Made by a program: the position numbers and the translations under genes. Shown piece after piece: positions 1-5,381 of a stretch of DNA of 8,179 nucleotides. The notes below the pieces were generated by a model. It did no database searches and had not been told where the DNA came from. It worked only from the letters and a program-made list of their open reading frames with translations. The stretch is from Allobosea sp. GTDB lineage: Bacteria > Pseudomonadota > Alphaproteobacteria > Rhizobiales > Beijerinckiaceae. The DNA is taken from the NCBI GenBank assembly GCA_021732895.1, contig JAKFWE010000364.1:1-8179 (forward strand), written 5' to 3'. The number at the start of each line of letters is the position of its first letter. Position 1 is the first letter of the stretch.

Positions 1-297
1 CTGGAAACGCTGCCCGGCGTGCCGACCCTGGCGGAAGCGGGGCTCGCGGGCGTCGAGATCTCGGTCTGGCACTGCCTCTACGCGCCGAAGGGCACGCCGC
101 CGGAGCAGATCGAGAAGCTCGCCGACGCGCTGCGCACGGCGCTCGCCACGCCGGTGGTGACGGCCCGCTTCTCCGATCTCGGCGGCGTGCCGGCGAATGC
201 GGACGCCGCCACGCCGACGGCGCTGCGGGACAAGCTGACCAGCGAGATCACGCGCTGGAAGCCGGTGATCGAGGCCGCCGGATCGGTCATCGAGTAG
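1..297 (+). CDS. Bug/TctC-family tripartite tricarboxylate transporter substrate-binding protein, C-terminal part
   Basis: The reading frame is open from the first base and ends at TAG 295-297, so only the last 98 residues are present; the family is usually about 320 residues. The opening LPGVPTLAEAG and the later APKGTPPEQIEKL are hallmark stretches of the second lobe of Bug/TctC periplasmic binding proteins. These bind carboxylates or other small acids and pass them to TctAB-type membrane transporters, or act as orphan receptors. The ligand cannot be told from this fragment. A GTG at position 19 could be mistaken for a start, but it is internal because the family motif begins upstream of it. 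The gene is convergent with fliX across a 14-base gap and looks functionally unrelated to the flagellar genes, so it marks the edge of the flagellar locus. Family assignment is firm; function is general. Confidence 0.85.
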   Translation: METLPGVPTLAEAGLAGVEISVWHCLYAPKGTPPEQIEKLADALRTALATPVVTARFSDLGGVPANADAATPTALRDKLTSEITRWKPVIEAAGSVIE

Positions 298-311
298 CCG
301 GGCTCGAAGCC

Positions 312-725
312 TCAACGGCCGAGCTTGGCCAGCTCCACCGCCGCGCGCAGTTCGATATGGGCCAGAACCTCGTCGAGCCGGGGGTCGTCGGTCGTCTCCC
401 GCCGGAGCGATAGCGCGTCTTTGAGCCGCTCCAGCTCCGAGAGCTCTATCCGTCCGGACAGGAGCGACGCCTTGAGCCGATCGAGACCGTCGAGCAGGTC
501 GTGGCCGCGCCTCGCCTGGCGCTTGCGGCGCTCCTGCGGCTCCTCTTCGGCCTGGAGCGCCAGCAGCGGACCGAGCGGACCGGACGCGCTGACGGCCGGG
601 CCGCCGCGCGCCGGCGCCGCGCCCTCCTTGCCGGGAAGAGAGAACGGAGCGGCGCCCGTTCCGCGGCGCGCCTGACCGGCGGCGACGGCGCCGGCGATGG
701 GCGCACGCGGGTCGATGGTGATCAT
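312..725 (-). CDS. fliX: FliX, flagellar assembly regulator
   Basis: This 137-residue protein matches the length of Caulobacter FliX (about 140). The N-terminal 60 residues are low-complexity, rich in Gly, Ala and Pro. The conserved part is helical and spans roughly residues 60-137, with HDLLDGLDRLKASLLSG (75-91) and the characteristic ending LRAAVELAKLG. In Caulobacter, FliX binds the sigma-54 activator FlbD and couples class II basal-body assembly to transcription of late flagellar genes. The start is ATG 725-723, encoding MITIDPR, with a GAGG four bases upstream. The gene is divergent from flgI, the arrangement known from Caulobacter, and the 225-bp gap between them carries a CtrA-like half-site on the fliX strand plus the sites that probably serve flgI. 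Identification rests on the C-terminal motif together with the divergent flgI. Overlapping open frames on the other strand are shadows. Confidence 0.88.
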   Translation of the reverse strand: MITIDPRAPIAGAVAAGQARRGTGAAPFSLPGKEGAAPARGGPAVSASGPLGPLLALQAEEEPQERRKRQARRGHDLLDGLDRLKASLLSGRIELSELERLKDALSLRRETTDDPRLDEVLAHIELRAAVELAKLGR

Positions 726-763
726 GAAGCCTCGCAGGGACTGGCGATCAGCCTTGGTCTCGC

Positions 764-771
764 ATGGTTAA
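764..771 (-). promoter_or_regulatory. CtrA-like half-site upstream of fliX
   Basis: The minus strand reads TTAACCAT (plus strand ATGGTTAA), 39 bases upstream of the fliX start codon. TTAACCAT is the strong half of the alphaproteobacterial CtrA box (TTAA-N7-TTAA). The second TTAA is not present at the expected distance, so this is a half-site only. CtrA drives early flagellar genes in Caulobacter. The same 8-mer recurs upstream of both flagellins. Confidence 0.45.
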
Positions 772-785
772 CGAAGCCTGAAGAG

Positions 786-811
786 CCCGGCAGAAACTGC
801 CGGTCCGGCAG
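786..811. promoter_or_regulatory. FlbD-type (ftr) enhancer dyad between fliX and flgI
   Basis: A perfect inverted repeat, CCGGCAG-AAA-CTGCCGG (787-803), is followed two bases later by a third half-site CCGGCAG (805-811). The sequence CCCGGCA...TGCC resembles the ftr element bound by the sigma-54 activator FlbD in Caulobacter. It lies about 95-110 bp upstream of the sigma-54 promoter at 897, a normal enhancer distance, and close to the fliX start, where it could also repress fliX. FlbD itself is not in this window, so the link is inferred from the motif and the gene context. Confidence 0.55.
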
Positions 812-896
812 GATCGGCCGGGCTGGAGCCGGCGACGTCATCCTCGCTTGAATATCCAAACGACTGACAAACAACGCTTTTCAAATTTTCACGGCA

Positions 897-912
897 TGGC
901 ACGAGCCTCGCA
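897..912 (+). promoter_or_regulatory. Sigma-54 promoter of the flgI unit
   Basis: TGGCAC-GAGCC-TCGCA matches the -24/-12 consensus TGGCAC-N5-TTGCA with one mismatch. It has the invariant GG (898-899) and GC (910-911) separated by exactly 10 bases. Transcription would begin near 923, about 28 bases before the ATG at 951. Flagellar basal-body genes such as flgI are sigma-54 dependent in Caulobacter. Confidence 0.75.
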
Positions 913-950
913 GGCGTAAAGACCGCATTCGCCTCTTGCCCGGTTTCGCC

Positions 951-2090
951 ATGCTCGGTCTGCCTGCCTTCCCGATCCTGCTCAGGCCGCTGGCCGCGCT
1001 GCTGGCGCTGGCGCTGGCCCTGATCGCGGCCGCCGGCCCGGCGCAGGCGCTGTCGCGGATCAAGGATCTCGCCTCGGTGGAGGGCGTGCGCAGCAACCAG
1101 ATCCTCGGTTACGGCATCGTGGTCGGCCTCAACGGCACCGGCGACACGCTGAACAACGCGCCTTTCACGCGCCAGTCGCTGACCGCGATGCTGGAGCGCC
1201 TCGGCGTCAACACGCGCGGCGCCAACATGCGCACCGCCAATGTCGCGGCCGTGATGGTGACCGCCAACCTGCCGCCCTTCGCCACGCAGGGCACGCGGCT
1301 CGACGTCACGGTCTCGGCGCTTGGCGACGCCAAATCGCTGCAGGGCGGCACCTTGCTGGCGACGCCGCTGCTCGGCGCCGACGGCGAGGTCTACGCCGTC
1401 TCGCAGGGGCCCGTCGCCATCGCCGGATTCGCGGCCGAGGGCGACGCCGCCAAGATCACCCGCGGCGTGCCGACCGTCGGGCGCATCGCCAATGGCGGCC
1501 TGGTCGAACGCGAGATCGACTTCGCGCTGAACAAGCTGAAGACGCTGCGGCTCTCGCTGCGCAACCCCGATCTCACCACCGCACGCCGCATGGCCGCCGC
1601 GATCAACGATTTTCTCGGCGGCGACACGGCCGAGCCGACCGACCCATCGACCGTCGTGCTGCAGATTCCGGCGAAGTTCCAGGGCAACATGATCCGCCTG
1701 CTCACCGATATCGAGCAGCTCAAGATCGAGCCAGACCAGCTCGCCCGCATCGTCATCGACGAGCGCTCCGGCATCATCGTGATGGGCAAGGACGTGCGCG
1801 TCTCGACCGTCGCGGTGGCGCAGGGCAACCTCACGGTGACGATCAGCGAGCAGCCCGAGGTGAGCCAGCCCAACCCGCTCTCGCGCGGCGAGACCACGGT
1901 GACGCCGCGCACGAACGTGAAGGTCGACACCGAAGGCGGCAACAAGCTCGCGCTGGTGCGCGAAAGCGTGACCCTGGCTGAGCTCGTCGACGGGCTGAAC
2001 GCGCTCGGCATCGGCCCGCGCGACCTGATCTCCATCCTCCAGGCCATCAAGACGGCCGGCGCCCTCCAGGCCGACATCGAGGTGATGTAA
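951..2090 (+). CDS. flgI: FlgI, flagellar P-ring protein
   Basis: FlgI forms the P-ring around the rod in the peptidoglycan layer. From ATG 951 the product is 379 residues. It starts with a Sec signal peptide: an arginine at 12, a Leu/Ala-rich core at 14-28 and the cleavage-like ending GPAQA at 29-33, leaving a mature protein of about 346 residues. The mature start, with RIKDLASVEGVRSNQILGYG then GIVVGLNGTGDT, and the end, with LNALGIGPRDLISILQAIK and TAGALQADIEVM, are typical of the family. An in-frame TTG at 936 would add five residues, but it lies only about 13 bases from the predicted transcript start and has no ribosome-binding site. ATG 951 also lacks a clear one. No cysteine is present, so the disulfide known in E. 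coli FlgI cannot form. The stop overlaps the next gene's start by one base (TAATG), which suggests translational coupling. Confidence 0.95.
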   Translation: MLGLPAFPILLRPLAALLALALALIAAAGPAQALSRIKDLASVEGVRSNQILGYGIVVGLNGTGDTLNNAPFTRQSLTAMLERLGVNTRGANMRTANVAAVMVTANLPPFATQGTRLDVTVSALGDAKSLQGGTLLATPLLGADGEVYAVSQGPVAIAGFAAEGDAAKITRGVPTVGRIANGGLVEREIDFALNKLKTLRLSLRNPDLTTARRMAAAINDFLGGDTAEPTDPSTVVLQIPAKFQGNMIRLLTDIEQLKIEPDQLARIVIDERSGIIVMGKDVRVSTVAVAQGNLTVTISEQPEVSQPNPLSRGETTVTPRTNVKVDTEGGNKLALVRESVTLAELVDGLNALGIGPRDLISILQAIKTAGALQADIEVM

Positions 2091-2467
2091 TGACCGCAGC
2101 TCTCGCCATCCCCGCCGCCAAGCTGGCGCTGAACGCCGCAGGCGGCATTTTCAGCGGCCTGTCCGATGCACTCGACCCGGCCAGGGCCAAGGCGAAGAAG
2201 CAGGCCGACGAGTTCGAGACCGTCTTCCTGGAACAGGTCACCCAGCGCCTGTTCGCCACCACGGAGGCGAGCGAGGGACCGCTCGGTGAGAACGGCCCAG
2301 GCGGCGGCTTCGCCCTGTCGCAGTTGACCCAGCAATACGCCAGGCAGCTCCAGAAGGCCGGCGGCCTCGGCTTGTCCGACCAGATCCTGCGCAACCTGCT
2401 GCAGGTCCAGGAGCAGGCGCGCTCGGCTCAGGAAGCCGCTCAGGGGATTGCGAATGTCAATCGCTAG
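2090..2467 (+). CDS. cheL: FlgJ-type rod-binding protein (CheL family, no muramidase domain)
   Basis: This 125-residue protein has an Ala-rich N-terminus followed by the rod-binding domain, roughly residues 36-105. Diagnostic parts are KQADEFETVFLEQVTQRLF (37-55), the Gly-rich turn GPGGGFA (69-75) and the helix QLTQQYARQLQKAGGLGLSDQIL (78-100). It corresponds to the N-terminal half of enterobacterial FlgJ, which caps and scaffolds the growing rod in the periplasm. The C-terminal peptidoglycan hydrolase half is absent, as usual in Alphaproteobacteria, where another enzyme supplies that activity. The position directly after flgI matches Caulobacter cheL, and the symbol is given on that synteny. 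It starts at ATG 2090, overlapping the flgI stop, and its end overlaps the next gene by 14 bases, so the three genes form one transcription unit. Confidence 0.85.
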   Translation: MTAALAIPAAKLALNAAGGIFSGLSDALDPARAKAKKQADEFETVFLEQVTQRLFATTEASEGPLGENGPGGGFALSQLTQQYARQLQKAGGLGLSDQILRNLLQVQEQARSAQEAAQGIANVNR

Positions 2468-2942
2468 ACGCGTCCTCGACGAGCGCCCGCGCATCGCCGG
2501 GCCGCTCGAGGCCAGGGCCCTGATCGAGGCCACGCTCGAGGCGCTCTCCGCCCTGTCGCACCTTGTCGGCGAGGAAACCGAGCTGGTTCGCGCCGGTCGG
2601 TTGCCCGAGGCGATGGAGCGCGAGCCGCGCAAGGCCGAGCTCGCGGGGATCTACATGCGCGGCGTGGAGCAGGTGAAGCTCAACGCGGTCGCGCTGGCGC
2701 GGTTCACGCCGGATCAGGTCAAGCGCCTCAAGCTGGCGCATGGCGCCTTTCAGGACCTGATCGAGACCAACCAGATCGTTCTCGCGACGGCGCGCGCGGT
2801 CTCGGAGTCGATCGTGCGCGAACTCGCCGGCGAGGCGAACCTGCCGATGCGGGCCGCAGGATATGGCCCGGCCGCGACGGTCGGCGCCGGCGCGTTTTCC
2901 CGTCCCAACGCCGGGCCGCTCGTGGTGTCGCGCCGTCTTTGA
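2454..2942 (+). CDS. flbY: FlgN/FlbY-like flagellar protein
   Basis: The start is ATG 2454, supported by AGGGG at 2442-2446 seven bases upstream. An upstream in-frame TTG at 2448 would itself abut that ribosome-binding site. The product has 162 residues and is mostly helical, with an acidic and Arg-rich pattern (SHLVGEETELVRAGRLPEA, then KAELAGIYMRGVEQV), as in FlgN-type export chaperones that hold the hook-associated proteins FlgK and FlgL. The C-terminus is a Gly/Ala/Pro-rich tail ending in LVVSRRL. In Caulobacter the gene after flgI and cheL is flbY, so the symbol is given by order and not by close sequence recall. The chaperone role is inferred from helical content, size and operon position. 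No terminator is evident downstream. Confidence 0.65.
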   Translation: MSIARRVLDERPRIAGPLEARALIEATLEALSALSHLVGEETELVRAGRLPEAMEREPRKAELAGIYMRGVEQVKLNAVALARFTPDQVKRLKLAHGAFQDLIETNQIVLATARAVSESIVRELAGEANLPMRAAGYGPAATVGAGAFSRPNAGPLVVSRRL

Positions 2943-3082
2943 GCCGGCTGCCACGCAACCTCTCAATATTTACCTAATTCCCTTACGCAGGATTCAAGAT
3001 TTCTTGCGATGATCCATGAGCGCGATCGTAGGCTCCGCTGGGCTTGCGATCGCGCCGGCGGTCGGTATCGCCCGCTTTCAGG

Positions 3083-3094
3083 CTCCAGAAGGAG
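3083..3094 (+). promoter_or_regulatory. Self-complementary ribosome-binding site of the FlaG-like gene
   Basis: CTCC-AGAA-GGAG can fold into a 4-bp stem with an AGAA loop. The strong Shine-Dalgarno AGAAGGAG (3087-3094) lies in the loop and 3' arm, six bases before ATG 3101. The hairpin would mask the ribosome-binding site. The same CC-AGAA-GG core occurs in the leaders of flagellin 1 and flbT. The rest of the 158-bp gap (2943-3100) is AT-rich near 2963-3000, and I found no clear promoter in it. Confidence 0.5.
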
Positions 3095-3100
3095 TGAACC

Positions 3101-3577
3101 ATGGACTTTGGCAACGCTTCCAAGCTGATCCCTCTGGGCAACAACCTCGTTGTCCCACGCGCGGATGTCCTCGCGACCGTCGGCGCCGTCGCGGTCGATC
3201 TCTCGCCCGAGAAGACCGTCCAGTCGGCACAGGCTGGCGATGCGGTCCGCGTCGATATCAGACAGCGCGACCAGCGCAATCTCCGGCAGGACGCCGACCA
3301 GGACACGCCCCGCGAGACCGACCGCCGGCAGGAGCAGGCCCGCCGCGAGAGCGATCAGCGCGCCGCCGCCCTGCAGGATGAGATCCAGCGGCGTCTGGTG
3401 ATCGAGCCGAGCACGCGCACGGTCGTCTTGCAGAAGACCAATGTCGACACCGGCGAAACCGTGCAGACCCTGCCCGACGAAACCACCCTGAAGCTCAGGC
3501 GCTATTCGCGCGAGCTCGCCGAGCGCGACAGGCTCTCGGAGGACGCCACCGCGCGTTACGTCGAGCGCACCGCCTGA
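3101..3577 (+). CDS. FlaG-like flagellar protein
   Basis: This 158-residue protein starts at ATG 3101 behind a strong ribosome-binding site. The N-terminal 45 residues are uncharged and unremarkable. Residues 47-98 form a highly charged Gln/Arg/Asp/Glu-rich segment that is probably a coiled coil or flexible helix. Residues 98-138 resemble the FlaG domain: RLVIEPSTRTVVLQKTNVDTGETVQTLPDE keeps the family pattern of two beta-strands, a D-x-x-T-G-E turn and a conserved Pro before the last helix (KLRRYSREL). FlaG proteins influence filament length in other bacteria, but their mechanism is poorly known. Here the gene sits between the flgI unit and the flagellins, not beside fliD as often elsewhere. 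It ends before an intrinsic terminator and seems to be a single-gene unit. The domain call is from the residue pattern only; the exact role is unknown. Confidence 0.6.
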   Translation: MDFGNASKLIPLGNNLVVPRADVLATVGAVAVDLSPEKTVQSAQAGDAVRVDIRQRDQRNLRQDADQDTPRETDRRQEQARRESDQRAAALQDEIQRRLVIEPSTRTVVLQKTNVDTGETVQTLPDETTLKLRRYSRELAERDRLSEDATARYVERTA

Positions 3578-3613
3578 CCCACCTCTCCGGCGCACCATTT
3601 CGCTCCAAACCGG

Positions 3614-3642
3614 AAGCCGCCCTCGCCTTGGGCGGCTTTTTT
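3614..3642 (+). terminator. Rho-independent terminator after the FlaG-like gene
   Basis: A perfect 9-bp stem, AAGCCGCCC / GGGCGGCTT (3614-3622 and 3630-3638), has a 7-base loop and is followed by a run of six T (3637-3642). It lies 36 bases after the FlaG-like stop codon and separates that gene from the flagellin 1 promoter. Confidence 0.88.
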
Positions 3643-3668
3643 CGTTGCGCGCAGCGAGGCGGGAGCCG

Positions 3669-3689
3669 CGCGGCGCGCTTCACGCCGCG
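3669..3689. repeat. GC-rich dyad upstream of the flagellin 1 promoter
   Basis: CGCGGCG (3669-3675) and CGCCGCG (3683-3689) form a perfect 7-bp inverted repeat with a 7-base spacer. It abuts the TTAACCAT half-site at 3690 and ends 16 bp before the sigma-54 -24 element. It could be an operator or simply GC-rich chance. It does not resemble the CCGGCAG dyad seen upstream of flgI. Confidence 0.3.
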
Positions 3690-3697
3690 TTAACCAT
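3690..3697 (+). promoter_or_regulatory. CtrA-like half-site upstream of flagellin 1
   Basis: TTAACCAT lies just upstream of the sigma-54 element at 3706. No second TTAA is found at the N7 spacing, so it is a half-site only. Bound CtrA here would sit immediately next to sigma-54 polymerase. Confidence 0.4.
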
Positions 3698-3705
3698 GCC
3701 GCCGC

Positions 3706-3722
3706 TTGGCCACGATCCTGCA
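3706..3722 (+). promoter_or_regulatory. Sigma-54 promoter of flagellin 1
   Basis: TTGGCC-ACGATC-CTGCA contains GG (3708-3709) and GC (3720-3721) with exactly 10 bases between, and TGCA at the -12 end as in the consensus TTGCA. The -24 box deviates (TTGGCCA against CTGGCAC). The predicted transcript start is near 3733, giving a leader of about 104 bases. No FlbD-type CCGGCAG dyad was seen next to it. Confidence 0.6.
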
Positions 3723-3773
3723 CAAATCGACAGCAGAAATTTACCCGTTGTTACCGGCTTGGCGGTCAGATTC

Positions 3774-3826
3774 CGTCGGTCGGAGCCAGAATGGCCCGAC
3801 GCCAGAAGGCATCGAACCAGAAGGTT
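3774..3826 (+). promoter_or_regulatory. Structured flagellin 1 leader with three CCAGAA hairpins
   Basis: Three small stem-loops follow one another in the predicted untranslated leader: GCCA-GAA-TGGC (3785-3795), GCC-AGAA-GGC (3801-3810) and AACC-AGAA-GGTT (3815-3826). The CCAGAA cores start at 3786, 3802 and 3817, about 15 bases apart. The first is enclosed by a further CGTCGG / CCGACG pairing (3774-3779 and 3796-3801). The last contains the likely ribosome-binding site AGAAGG (3819-3824), 12 bases before ATG 3837. In Caulobacter, FlbT acts on a flagellin mRNA leader, so a regulatory role is plausible here but inferred. Confidence 0.5.
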
Positions 3827-3836
3827 TCCCATTAAG

Positions 3837-5168
3837 ATGGCTACGATCTCCCTCTCCTCCGGCGTCCGCGCCGCGCTCTCCTCGCTCTCCCAGTCCACCG
3901 CCGCTTCCCAGCTCGGCCAGTCGCGCCTCGCGACCGGCAAGAAGGTAAACTCGGCCGTCGATAATGCCGTCAACTTCTTCACGGCCGCCGGCCTCAACGA
4001 TCGCGCCGGTCAGCTCACCGGCCTGCTCGACGGCATCGGCAACGGCATTCAGACCATCCAGGCGGCCTCGCAGGGCATCGACTCGGCCGTCAAGCTGGTC
4101 GAGTCGCTGCAGTCTACCGTGAAGCAGGCCCAGGCCGACGCAGCCGCCAACCGTCCCAACAAGGTCGGCACCGCCGACGTGCTGGCCGATGCGGCCGAAG
4201 TCACGGCGACCGGCGGCAAGAGCCGCAAGGACATCGCTCTCGACAAGCGCATCGGCCTTGCCGGCGCGGCCGCCGACGCGACCGCGTCCTCGGTCGGCCA
4301 CCTGATCGACACGACGACCAACACCGACCTGGCCCTGACGGTCTCGGCCGGCGCCACGACCTACACGGTCGATCTCGCTGCGACCGCCACGGTTCGCGAC
4401 CTCGTCAATTCGATCAACAGCTCCGGCGTCGCCTCGGCTTCGATCGACGATCAGGGCCGTCTGAACGTCACCGGCAACGGCTCCGACACGCTTCGCGTCG
4501 GTCTCGGCGCCGGGGCCGGCGCTGCCGCCGCCCGCACCAACGCCTCGAGCGCCACCAACCAGAACGTCGCCATCGGCCTGCTGGTCGCTGACGGCGATAC
4601 GGCCGGCGCAGGCATCGTCGCCTCGGGCGGCAACTCGACCGTCCGCTCGAACCTGATCAAGCAGTTCAACGACCTGCGCACGCAGATCGACCAGCTTGCG
4701 ACGGATGCCGGCTTCAACGGCAAGAACCTGCTCAAGGGCGACAAGCTCTCGATCGTGTTCAACGAGAAGACCGGCTCGCAGCAGAGCAAGCTCGACATCC
4801 AGGGCTCCGTCCTGAATTCGGGCAACCTCGGCATCAATACGGCCGTCAGCGGCACGGCGCTCACCGGCGAGTTCAACATCCAGAGCGACACCGACCTCGC
4901 CGGCGCCGCGGATGCCCTGACCAACGCCCTGACCTCGCTGCGTTCGACCTCGTCGTCGCTGGGTTCCAGCCTGTCGGTCGTCCAGACCCGTCAGGACTTC
5001 ACCAAGAACCTGGTCAATACCCTGACCCAGGGCGCGGACAACCTGGTGCTGGCCGACACCAACGAGGAAGGCGCCAAGCTGCTCGCCCTGCAGACCCGTC
5101 AGCAGCTTTCGCAGACCGCCCTGTCTCTCTCGAGCCAGGCCGACCAGGCGGTGCTGCGTCTGTTCTGA
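3837..5168 (+). CDS. fliC: Flagellin, first tandem paralogue
   Basis: This is the filament subunit, 443 residues, exported through the flagellar secretion system. The start is ATG 3837 (MATISLSSGV), at the normal flagellin N-terminus; the open frame extends upstream to 3645, but those residues are not flagellin-like. The N-terminal D0/D1 helices span about 1-105, with the flagellin signature RLATGKKVNSAVDN (30-43) and DRAGQLTGLLDG (55-66). A central domain, about 106-290, includes a flagellin IN-type motif near 165-215 (LTVSAGATTYTVDL ... DLVNSINSSG). C-terminal D1/D0 helices end in QADQAVLRLF. No cysteine is present. It aligns without gaps to the next gene. A sigma-54 promoter and a structured leader precede it; a hairpin terminator follows. 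A long open frame on the opposite strand is a codon-bias shadow. Alphaproteobacterial names such as fljK or flaA would fit equally well. Confidence 0.95.
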   Translation: MATISLSSGVRAALSSLSQSTAASQLGQSRLATGKKVNSAVDNAVNFFTAAGLNDRAGQLTGLLDGIGNGIQTIQAASQGIDSAVKLVESLQSTVKQAQADAAANRPNKVGTADVLADAAEVTATGGKSRKDIALDKRIGLAGAAADATASSVGHLIDTTTNTDLALTVSAGATTYTVDLAATATVRDLVNSINSSGVASASIDDQGRLNVTGNGSDTLRVGLGAGAGAAAARTNASSATNQNVAIGLLVADGDTAGAGIVASGGNSTVRSNLIKQFNDLRTQIDQLATDAGFNGKNLLKGDKLSIVFNEKTGSQQSKLDIQGSVLNSGNLGINTAVSGTALTGEFNIQSDTDLAGAADALTNALTSLRSTSSSLGSSLSVVQTRQDFTKNLVNTLTQGADNLVLADTNEEGAKLLALQTRQQLSQTALSLSSQADQAVLRLF

Positions 5169-5192
5169 TCCTTCGTCCGCAGAAGCGGGCCA

Positions 5193-5209
5193 GCCCACAG
5201 AAAGTGGGC
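5193..5209 (+). repeat. Hairpin in the flagellin 1 3' untranslated region
   Basis: GCCCAC-AGAAA-GTGGGC is a perfect 6-bp stem-loop, 24 bases after the flagellin 1 stop and 10 bases before the terminator stem. It is not followed by T residues, so it is more likely an mRNA end-protecting structure than a terminator. Confidence 0.45.
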
Positions 5210-5219
5210 CGAAGAAACG

Positions 5220-5250
5220 AAGGCGGCGGGGCGAAAGCTCCGCCGCCTTT
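5220..5250 (+). terminator. Hairpin terminator after flagellin 1
   Basis: A 13-bp stem with one G-T pair (5220-5232 and 5237-5249) is closed by a GAAA tetraloop (5233-5236), a GNRA type that stabilises RNA hairpins. Only a short TTT follows before CTG, so termination may be partial. It separates the two flagellin genes. Confidence 0.7.
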
Positions 5251-5296
5251 CTGCCGTTACCTCCCCCGGCGCCATGCGTGAAGCCGGCCCGCGGCA

Positions 5297-5320
5297 TTAA
5301 CCATTTGTTATCCTTAACAA
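5297..5320. promoter_or_regulatory. CtrA-like box and overlapping palindrome upstream of flagellin 2
   Basis: TTAA-CCATTTG-TTAT (5297-5311) is a near-perfect CtrA box (TTAA-N7-TTAA, one mismatch). Overlapping it is the inverted repeat TTGTTA-TCCT-TAACAA (5305-5320). The box is 70 bases upstream of the flagellin 2 start codon, which fits promoter-overlapping binding. No convincing sigma-54 or sigma-70 elements were found in this gap. Confidence 0.5.
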
Positions 5321-5381
5321 GGGATTGTGGGTTCCAGAGCAATCCGGGCAGGCGCGAATCGCGCTTTCAGGGGACCGAGAG

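Noticed and set aside
298..330. Terminator between the binding-protein gene and fliX
   Set aside because: GGCT-CGA-AGCC (301-311) gives only a 4-bp stem with no T-run, too weak to call.
1391..2632. 413-codon minus-strand open frame across flgI and the rod-binding gene
   Set aside because: It spans three clear plus-strand genes, is rich in Ser and Arg, and has no recognisable domain.
3038..3054. GG-N10-GC pattern upstream of the FlaG-like gene
   Set aside because: Only the invariant bases fit; the -12 side reads ATCGCG instead of TTGCA, and such chance hits are expected in GC-rich DNA.
3087..3094. CsrA-type binding site in the CCAGAAGG hairpins
   Set aside because: CsrA prefers A-N-GGA in a hairpin loop; here GG is in the stem and the following base is not conserved as A among the copies.
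3016..3381. Open frame starting at ATG 3016, overlapping the FlaG-like gene
   Set aside because: It has no ribosome-binding site, its product is Arg/Pro-rich, and the frame at 3101 has a strong site and a recognisable domain.
3741..5342. 533-codon open frame on the minus strand across flagellin 1
   Set aside because: It is the antisense shadow of a GC-rich, codon-biased flagellin gene; its translation is low-complexity Gly/Arg/Asp-rich with no family signature, and similar shadows lie opposite flagellin 2.
5349..5365. GG-N10-GC pattern upstream of flagellin 2, as a sigma-54 promoter
   Set aside because: The flanking bases match the -24/-12 boxes poorly, and the implied start near 5375 would leave only about seven bases of leader, cutting off the ribosome-binding site.
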